Source: Limnephilus marmoratus (taxonomy: Eukaryota > Arthropoda > Insecta > Trichoptera > Limnephilidae). Taken from it: a stretch of DNA of 64,000 nucleotides. This document shows, piece by piece, positions 1 to 9,300 of this stretch (position 1 is its first letter; every line of letters begins with the position of its first letter). The stretch is from positions 29,217,770-29,281,769 of the forward strand of contig OU862923.1 in the NCBI GenBank assembly GCA_917880885.1. Reading direction: 5' to 3'. Under the pieces are notes generated by a model that was given only the letters and a program-made list of their open reading frames with translations, was not told the DNA's origin and did no database searches. The translations under genes were made by a program, and so were the position numbers.

Positions 1-112
1 AGTAATTTTATTTAGGATCCAATGCTTTTTATTACGCTAACATAATTTCAAAAAAAGGTTGTTCAGGAAATGCTGAATAAATTTAATTATTTTTATAATT
101 TTATATTTGCAG

Positions 113-365
113 GTTTTGGTAACAGACCCCGAGAAGCTGGAAGCCATCCGCGCCCGTGAACTGGACATCACCAAAGAGCGAATTGAGAAGATCCTCTCCA
201 CCGGAGTGAATGTGGTCCTTTGCACCGGAGGAATTGATGACCTCTGCCTCAAGTACTTCGTAGAGGCGGGAGCCATGGCGGTCAGGAGGTGTAAGAAAAC
301 AGATCTGAAGAGGATAGCCAAAGCAACCGGAGCCAAATATCTTACTTCTCTCACTAATTTGGAAG
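113..365 (+). CDS. CCT1: CCT1 exon: apical domain
   Basis: The acceptor is a T-rich tract ending TTTGCAG at 112, and the donor is GTAGGT at 366. The exon enters in phase 0 with V-L-V-T-D-P-E and leaves one base in the last codon. It encodes the start of the apical substrate-binding domain: the helical ARELDITKERIEKIL block, then GIDDLCLKYFVEAGAMAVRR and KRIAKATGA. An in-frame ATG at 107 sits in the intron/acceptor and is not a start. Confidence 0.95.
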
Positions 366-3300
366 GTAGGTCAACTAATTAAACTCCAATCTAATTCTGT
401 ACAACTTCATTATTGTTTTCACAAGCCTTCTGGCATTCAGCTTTGTACTTTATGAGGGTTTGCATCTCATCTAATGACATTCGTATTGAATTTCTACGGT
501 TATTCAAGCACGATTAAGTGTGCAGATTTCTAACTTGATAACAGCAATATCTTTTTTTTTTTTCTTTATCTCCACGCACGAGGCCCTGACGAAAATAATT
601 CTAGCAGGGTCTGTCATCTTTGGGGATGCTACGTGGAGGGTTTTTTATGGAAAGGAAGGAGAGGAAGTAAAAAGGTATGAGTGTGGGTAGGAATCTGGCT
701 GTCAGAGAATCCAGCTAGAGTAATAGTAAGTAGAGGCTAGTCCAAACGGTCTCCCTCAACCGGTCTCTCTCAAACCGGCCCGCCACGCAGCAGGTGGGCA
801 AATGCTTCCACCACCAAGTCCCGGGCAAACCTCACCCCCATGAACCCGGGCACCCCTGCTAAGTCACCACTTGGATGACCTTTAGCAGATGTGTTGGTTA
901 TCCAATAAATGGTTCCCGGGGCGGCGGTACACATACCCGCCTCCCAAATTTAGAATAATCTCCAGATGTTACTTCTGCCCTTATGGTGGGCACTGTAACG
1001 CTATCCGAAACGCTGGCTAAAATAGGAAGAATCACAATAGAATCATGAAATGTCATTTTTTATTTTGTAGGCGAGGAGAGTTTCGATGTCAAGATGATTG
1101 GTGAAGCCGCTGAAGTTGTCCAAGACCTCGTCTGTGATGAAGAGCTGATCCTCATTAAAGGGTGAGTTAATATAAACAAACAAGATTAAAATCAGACTCC
1201 TTATCATTTTGCACACAAGCATATTCACAGTTACCCCAAAGACAACATACAGGCCCAAGAAAAATCTCTTCTTCTTCTTCTTGTGCCCTGTCCGTTCAAC
1301 GGACGTTGGCTATCATGTTGGTTATGCGGACTTTGTTTACTGCGGCCCGGAACAGCTCCACGGTAGACTGGCCAAACCACTGTCTCAGGTTTTTCAGCCA
1401 TGAGGTTCTTCTTCCGGGTCCCCGTCTTCCGGCAATCTTTCCCTGCATTATGAGATGCAAGATCTCATACTTCTCTGGATGTCTCATCACATGTCCAAGA
1501 TATTGAAGTTTTCGGATTTTTTAATTACTTCCTTTTCTTTATTCATCCGAACCATAACATCTTCGTTTGTAACCCTGTCCATCCAGCTTATTTTAAGTAT
1601 TGTCACATAAATAATTATGTAACTAATGCAGTTCTTGCTTAGGTGTTTATTTTGTCTATGGTGTTTTTTTGGACACTGGTAATTTTTGGAAAAGAAAGAA
1701 GAGCAGTTTTGTTTATGGGCACTTCCTCCCGAGCAGCCATGGACTAGGTTGTTCTGGAATTGGTCACTCACCATAAAGGTGTTTAATTTTGAGTTTTAAA
1801 CCATGAGAATCTAAGTAAATTAAAACCTAACCGATCGCGAGTGATTTTTTCGTAACACGCGAGGCTCGTGTACGTATAATGTTAATGGATGACTTGTAAG
1901 TCCCATTTTTTATCGATGTGGTTGACCGACGCCGGCAGTGATATTTTCGGCCTTGCTGTAACTTTAAAAGTGTGATTAGTTGTCCCGGTCAAGGGATGTA
2001 TTTTGGAAATGGGAATATAAAGAATTCCCGACAGAAAAACGGAGTGTTAAGCCCGTGCAATGATGTTTTCGATCGTGAGATGCCTAACACGCGATCAGAG
2101 TACGGCCGGCAAATTAATCCAAATCGAATCGTGAATTAACAATCCTCACCCGTTCTGCAATCGTGGCTTTGCCAAAATCGGGAAGACGCTGCCTTTCATC
2201 GGCCGAGATTATTATTTACTTGGGACAAGTTCGACATCTCATAATCTCGCCACGTTGTCTGGGAGCCTGTTCCTACCTCGTTTGGAGACTTTCTTGGGTC
2301 ATCATCACATCACCAATCCATCCTCATGGAAAGCCCTGGGCCGGCTTTCATCCAGGCGCGGACTGGAACGTGCTACCCGCAACATTTCTCGATGGGCCGG
2401 CTTTCATCCTGGCGCGCACCTCTTCAAGGAACATCATCACGGCATTGTTTAGTTAGATAGATAGTTTAGCGAGTCCATCTGGTACGTATGTTTTTATATG
2501 TTTTCCTTTGATACCCTGATGGGAAGTTTGTACACTTCCGTGTTGCTTTTGTGTTCAATACATATTTTTTTGAAAAGTTAATATTCTTTGATTTAATTGA
2601 ATCCCTACCTACATGATAGAGAATTACTTGGCCCACTATCCCGAGTTTGGATCTCTGCTCTGCCGCCAGGTTATATTTAATACGAGCCTAATTCGTTACA
2701 GTATCCTTCTGTAGATCCACATCTCGAATGCCTCAAGTCGCCTAATTAGTTCTTCAGTAAGTGTCCATGCTTCCATTCCATAAAATAATATCGAAAACAT
2801 GTAGCATCTGACCATTCGCATTGACCATTGACCATTCGTAATCCAAGGTTGAGATCATGACTGCAGAACATTTTGTTCATGCGGATAAAGGTTGCACGAG
2901 CTTGCTCAATGCGGCATTTGATTTCAACTGAAGGATCCCATCTATCATTTACATTGCAGCCCAAGTATACAATACTCTGTACCTTCTCTAGTTTTGTTCC
3001 AGCAATATAAAGATTTTCATCCAATGCGTTATTTTTGCTTATGAGCATGTATTTTGTCTTATTTATATTCAGTTCTAGTCCAAAATTCTCGCAAGTCTTC
3101 ACTACTTGATTCAGCAAAAGTTGTAAATCCTCAATGTTACTTGTTAGAAGTACTGTATCATCTGCATAACGCAGGTTGTTCAGAATCTTCCCATTTATAA
3201 TAAGTCCTTGAGTAGCTTCTTGCAGAGCTTCATTGAATATTTCTTCTGAAAATCTCTAGGCCTGCTAAAACCAGAGTTATAGAATAAAGAAGAACACAAG

Positions 3301-6300
3301 AAAGGCCATGTTTCGTGATCCATATGTTTGACCTTTCTTTGTTTAAATTTGTAATGCAGAAATTCGTTTCATTATTATTATGAAATTATCATTTTGTTCA
3401 AATGAAATGGCGATATACAAATGTCAGGCAGTGAATTAAGACAGTACATGCTAAATGAGCTAAAACCAAGAAGTACTAAATCGGTGGCAACATTGGTTTC
3501 CATTCAAATCTAAGTGGAAGGCATTTCTATTATGTATTGTCTATGTGTGAGAGTTAACGTAGAAATAAAGTTAATATTCTGTAAACTAAGTTCTCCCAGT
3601 CAAGGATAGAATAATTTTGGGACATAAAAATTAGTATCTATAGCAAAATTTGTACATAATGTATTTATAAATTATATTATTATAAAGTACATTATTTTTA
3701 TTTTTTTTCCACAGTCCTCCTCACTAGGGTTTCCTGTTCTGAGGCGGCCTGTAGTTTTTCCACATTTGTATTTAGTATCCAGTTGTCTTTACATGGTCTT
3801 CAATATGTTTGATAGTTCATTTTCACTTTGTTCTCTCAACCATATTTTTACTTTTGTTTTAAATTTATTTATTTCTGTTATTTTTTTTGTTTGCGTTGGT
3901 AGAGCATTGTATCGTTTTGTCGCATTGAATTTCATATGTCGAAACTGACCCGAGTCAGTCCTATTTTCAAGGCTGGAGATAAGACAGACGTCAAAAACTA
4001 CAGACCGGTAGCCATATTATCAGCGCTGCCCAAACTTTTTGAAAAATTGATTTGTGATAAATTAAGTCACCAGATTGCGCCATTCATTGGTGAAAATCAA
4101 CACGGTTTCCTTCCAAAGAAATCAACAATCACAAATCTTCTTAATTTTTCGCGGTTGGTAGCCACCAGTTTAGACTCGAGGCACCAAACAGATGTAGTTT
4201 ACACCGACTTTGCCAAAGCATTTGACCGTGTTAACCATGATATACTTTTGAGGAAAATGTTTAAAATAGGCTTCGATCTACCAACACTGAACTTTTTCTC
4301 ATCGTATTTAAAATCCAGAAGCCAATTTGTTTCGATAAATGGATATAATTCAAAAAAATTCCAAGCGCAATCTGGAATTCCTCAAGGGTCTAACCTCGGA
4401 CCTATGTTGTTTCTAATACTTATAGATGACATCCAAAACTGTGTTAAAAACGGCAAATGTCTACTATTTGCTGATGACCTTAAAATTATGATGGAAATAA
4501 GCTGCCAACAAGATTGCTTTAAAATGCAAACTGATCTAGATGCATTATCTGAATGGTCGTTGGCAATAAAATTAGATTTTAATACAAAGAAATGTGTCAC
4601 AATGTCCTTCACTCGATGTAAAAACATTATAGTTTACGATTATAAAATAAAAGGCGAAACGTTATCACATGTAAAATCCGTAAAGGATCTCGGTGTCGTC
4701 TTTGATCCCGAACTGACATTCTCTTGCCATATATCGCAGCTCACCCAGTCTTGCTACAAACTTCTTGGGTTCATCATCAGGACTTGTAAGCAGTTTGATA
4801 ACCAAGAAGCTATGCTAGCGTTATTTAAAGGCATACTGAGAAGCAAGTTGGAGTACGCAAGCGATGTTTGGGCACCGTACCACCAGAAGTACATTGATAT
4901 GTTAGAGCAAATCCAGAAGAAATTCCTCAGGTATGTTTATATGCGGAAGCATGGAACCTATCCAAGGTTCATGCACCATATTGACTTACTTGAGGAAACT
5001 GATTCTGTGAGTCTAGAAACTAGACGGAAAGCAAGTCTTGCTATTTTGTCTTTCAAAATTTGGAACAATTTCATCGATAGCCCATTTCTCTTGGGATGCT
5101 ATGATTTATATGTACCAGACCACTACAGCCGAAGTCGACATCATGACTTATTTAAAGTACCGAACGGCAGAACAGACGTCTTGGCAAAGCATAGCATGAC
5201 GAGGGGAGTGGTGCTGTTAAATGAAATTGCAAACCATTTGGATGTAAGTGACTGTTCTTTATATGCCTTAAAAATATTATTGAAGAGTCACTTGCCTAAA
5301 TGCTGATAGGGTAACTAAATTGTACTGTAATTGGAATTATTCTGTTATACAATAATAATAATAAAATAAAATATTTCTTTGTCCAAATGATGTTTTCAAA
5401 CTGGCTGTAGCTAGAATATTTTGGTTTATTTCCCTGGTTGTGTATCTATGTTGGACATTGGAGTATTCTGATGTTTTTTTTAATTTTAAATAAAATATTT
5501 TTTGCATAAAGTTTTTGTATGTTGTAGACTTGAATGCTTTGAAACAAATCTTCTGTCGGAGTTCTAACTGGTAATTTCAAAATTGTCTTTAGTACTCCTT
5601 TTTTGTCTATATTGAGCCGGTCCATGTGAGTGCTCAAGGCAGATCCCCATCCAGTTATTTTAGTTCTAGAGTATCCCCTACTAACTTGTGCTGCCTGCTT
5701 TTTCACTATATCGAGGGGTAATTACGGCAACTAAGCAACATCAGCATTTGTCAACTTTATTTCCTTGCCCATGTTTGCCACGGACACATATTATGTGTTT
5801 GGCATACATAGTTGAAGAAATAAAGGTGCATTTTTATAGTTTTGTGTGTGATCCAAAAACACTGATTTGGAGTTGCCTATTTGTATTAATTACCCTGCCG
5901 TATGATGAAGAATAAAATAGTGTTAACCTGTATGCAGCCAACCCCCAACCTGCTGATTGAACCTTCTTATGTCAATGCTGTGAAAATTTGTATTGGTAAA
6001 TGTGCTCGACGGTCGAGTACACATTGGCAGCCTTAAGTGCGCCTTCCACTGCGAGCGGAGTGGACTCATTACGGAATCTGCTCGACTAGCAAACGTAAAC
6101 TGCAAGTGCTTCCATCAAGAACGAGGTGAGCGGAGCGGACTAAAAGAGTTAAATAGGTTAGAACGAGTCCGCTCCGCTAATGCGAGCGGAGCGGACTCCG
6201 TACAAACTCCGCTCGACTCGCTCACGTTAGCTGCATACAAGTGCTTCCATCAAGAACGATGTGAGCGGAACGGACCAAACTTGTTAAAATAGGCCCGAAA

Positions 6301-9300
6301 GAGTCCGCTCGCGCACACCTTCGCCGACTAGTTTCTAGCGGACTGCGCTCGAGTACAGACATAATTCATTTGCTTCGGCTGCATTTTTGTCGAGATGGAG
6401 GTGTTTATTGAAGAGGTTTGCCAATTTTGTTTATAGGATATGACTAGCAAAGATTGTCGCAATGTCGACAAAAAGAATTCGGCTTAGAAAACCATCATTG
6501 AGATGAAATTGGCGGAAATAAGAAAGCAAAAAAATAAGAAAACAAATAGCAAGTTTTTCTTGCGGTGATAAAGCTTTTCTAATTTTCGTATCTTGCTTCA
6601 AAATATCACCATTAATTAAAGACATGAGTTCATGAAACTGTTGTCTATTCACTCTAAAGTAATTTTCGAATTTTTCTTCGTGTAAATCCCAAAAATCTGT
6701 ATTCTCCTTTAACCTGTCAAAGGCCGGCAAATTCCAGGAAAAATACGGAAATTTCGTAACAAAACACGATTTTGAATTGAATGTTTTGTGGATTAATTTT
6801 GAGTTATTGTATGTTTTATTGACCGAAACACATTCCTAGAACAATAAACTATGTACCAAAACAACATTACTTGCGTTAATTATGTAAATTAATAGGTTTT
6901 ACGATGTTTTAGTCGAGGAACATTCATCAACTTTGACAGCTAAAATTTGCGGCTAATCTGACATTCTTATACCACAGATAAAATCGTTTAAAAATATTCT
7001 GGGGTTGCAAGGTGAATGAAATCTTATGGGGTAATGTTGGCGCAAGCGATTCTGACCGTTTCTTCATACAAAACAAATTCTGTACATAGAAGGGTTAAAA
7101 TCGCAGACAAACACATTTATTTCGAAATATATTTTTCGCGCATGCGCACAAGCTGCGCGCATATGAGCGTCTCCGGCCGATTAGAGGTTAACAGGTCTTT
7201 CTTTAATGTGGTTACTTATCCAAAATCTTGGTTTTGCACATTTTTTTTTATAAATGTAGATTAGCAAACACTTTTCCATTGTATACATGGTGTCAGAATT
7301 GTCCTCACTAGAATCAATACTTGTCATCAAAAAAATCAGTCTGTTCACTTCGAAGGGCAAATGGAAACTGACTTGTTTTCAAAGGAAGGGCAAAACTATT
7401 TCTCATTTTTCGTCGACCTCGCTCAGCTCGCCTCGCTCATTTCTCGCACGGGCAGTGGAAGGCAAACACCTATCTTCTAAGCGACTCTTTTTTGGTGAAA
7501 GGTCAAAGCTATTTCGCTCATCTCCCACCCCGCTCCGCTCAACTCTTTTCCCCTCGCAGTGAAAGGCGCGCTTTAGTTAACATGGTCTTTACATTAGTTG
7601 GATCAAGGAATTTATTCCTAAATTGGACAAAAAATTAAAATGTCGTATGCAGGAAACTAATATGTAATGATGTGTTTTCCTTTAGCCCCAAGGCCCACTC
7701 GGCAGCCTCCATCATCCTGCGCGGCCCCAGCGACACATACTGTGACGAGATGGAGCGCTCCGTGCACGACGCTCTCTGCGTAGTGAAGCGGGTGCTCGAG
7801 GGAAAGAAGGTGGTGCCCGGCGGTGGCTGCGTTGAGGCTGCCCTCTCCATCTACCTGGAGAACTTTGCAACCACCCTGGTGAGTCCAACACCGTTCACAA
7901 TATAACCGTCCAAACATCTTCCTACAATGCTGCTTCCTAATCAAATTCTCAAGCATGTTTCAATACTGCCAACGCCAACCAATATTGTGTAAACTTCTTG
8001 TCTTATGTCCAGCTCCCTCAAATTTCTCCAGCTTTGCCGATTCTTGGTGATTTCCTTTTCTGGTTATCATCTTGTTGTTGCTGGGTGCTCTCTGTTTCTC
8101 TTTTCAACCAAAGATGGCATCTAACGGTTATCTATATATAAATACACATGCAAGCTCAAGATATCTACGCATGACTCTATGAAGCGCCCATTTTTATCAC
8201 ATAGTTCTTTGGGAAAATTTGTTTGCGCCCCAAACATTTAAAAGTTAATATGTACGAGCTGCATTTGTTATATCGACCCTTTGGAATAAGGTTCCATCTG
8301 TTGCGGTGACGTCATGCAATAATGAGATCTACAGTAAGATAATTTAGAGTTCATCATCACATGACGTTACAGACTAGACTAAACACAGACGACAGTTGGA
8401 ACCTTGTTATTCCATTGGGTCAATTTTGTAGATATCTTCAAGTTTTTGAGGATATGATTGTAGTTTGCTAAACGTTGCCCAGCCAAATCTTCTCTCATTT
8501 TCATTATATTCTGGTTTTCTTTCCTAATTGCATGGAAGAAACGAAGCAGAATGGTATAGTCTGACCACTCAAGGCTGATGGGTAGGGGCCAGCCGAGCGA
8601 TTCTCTATTTTTTGTGGAGCTATCACACAAATCTGACAAGAGATCTTGAGGATCTCGAGATCTCTTGTCAGATTTGTGTGATTTTCTAAGACTGTTAAAT
8701 GAATAAATAATCAGGCGTACTTGCACGAATTCGTGTTTAAAATGACCTAAACTAAAATACGTGACAGCTCACAGCTGAAATTCTGACATTGGCCCATAGA
8801 AAAAGCAAATAACAGCCAAAGAAAATTCCACAAATCTGACAGGAGATCTCGCCTGAGATCCATCTCGATCTCACAAAAGATAGAGAATCGATCGGCAGAG
8901 CAGGGGGCCTAGTCACTAATTTTTGTAAACCTCCGTTTCATGAAGTTACGGGTTTAGCTACGTCACATACCCGTATTTTGACATATTCACCAACTTAAAT
9001 AACAACAACAACGGGTATGTGACGTAGCTAAACCCGTAACTTCATGAAACGGAGGTTTACAAAAATTAGTGACTAGGCCCACAGGTGGAGAAAGCTGCAT
9101 CTCAAGGGATATGGCGTTATGATAATAAATTGTTTATCTTGATTATAGTTACAGTGTGAATATCGTTTTATAATCTGCCAATGTAATGTTTAGGGATCCC
9201 GTGAGCAGCTGGCCATCGCCCAGTTTGCCCAGTCTCTGCTGGTCATCCCCAAGACCCTGGCTGTAAACGCTGCACTGGATGCCACCGACCTCGTAGCCAA

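Larger units (their letters stand above)
366..1070 (+). other. CCT1 intron carrying an S1 repeat and a P-family remnant
   Basis: This is a GT-AG intron of 705 bases. Most of it is repeat: a minus-strand S1 element at 553-955 and a decayed P-family piece at 963-1037. The remaining ~190 bases at its left end show nothing recognisable. Confidence 0.85.
1162..7685 (+). other. CCT1 intron of 6.5 kb filled with transposons
   Basis: A GT-AG intron inflated by an RTE-like LINE-B split by a solo LTR, two LINE-C fragments in head-to-head arrangement, a further LINE fragment and a PIF/Harbinger element. All are listed separately. No additional CCT1 exon is needed because phase 2 is carried cleanly from 1161 to 7686. 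Confidence 0.9.
7879..9193 (+). other. CCT1 intron with two inverted-repeat elements
   Basis: GT-AG intron. Contains the MITE at 8592-8896 and the perfect 70-bp-armed inverted repeat at 8905-9080. The left part (7879-8590) shows nothing recognisable. Confidence 0.8.

Noticed and set aside
2163..2456. 97-codon open frame inside the solo LTR
   Set aside because: Lies within a non-coding LTR; its repeated GPAFHPGA-like words come from the internal DNA duplication.
7635..7956. Minus- and plus-strand frames around CCT1 exon 3
   Set aside because: Shadows of the CCT1 exon; the spliced plus-strand reading matches the family throughout.
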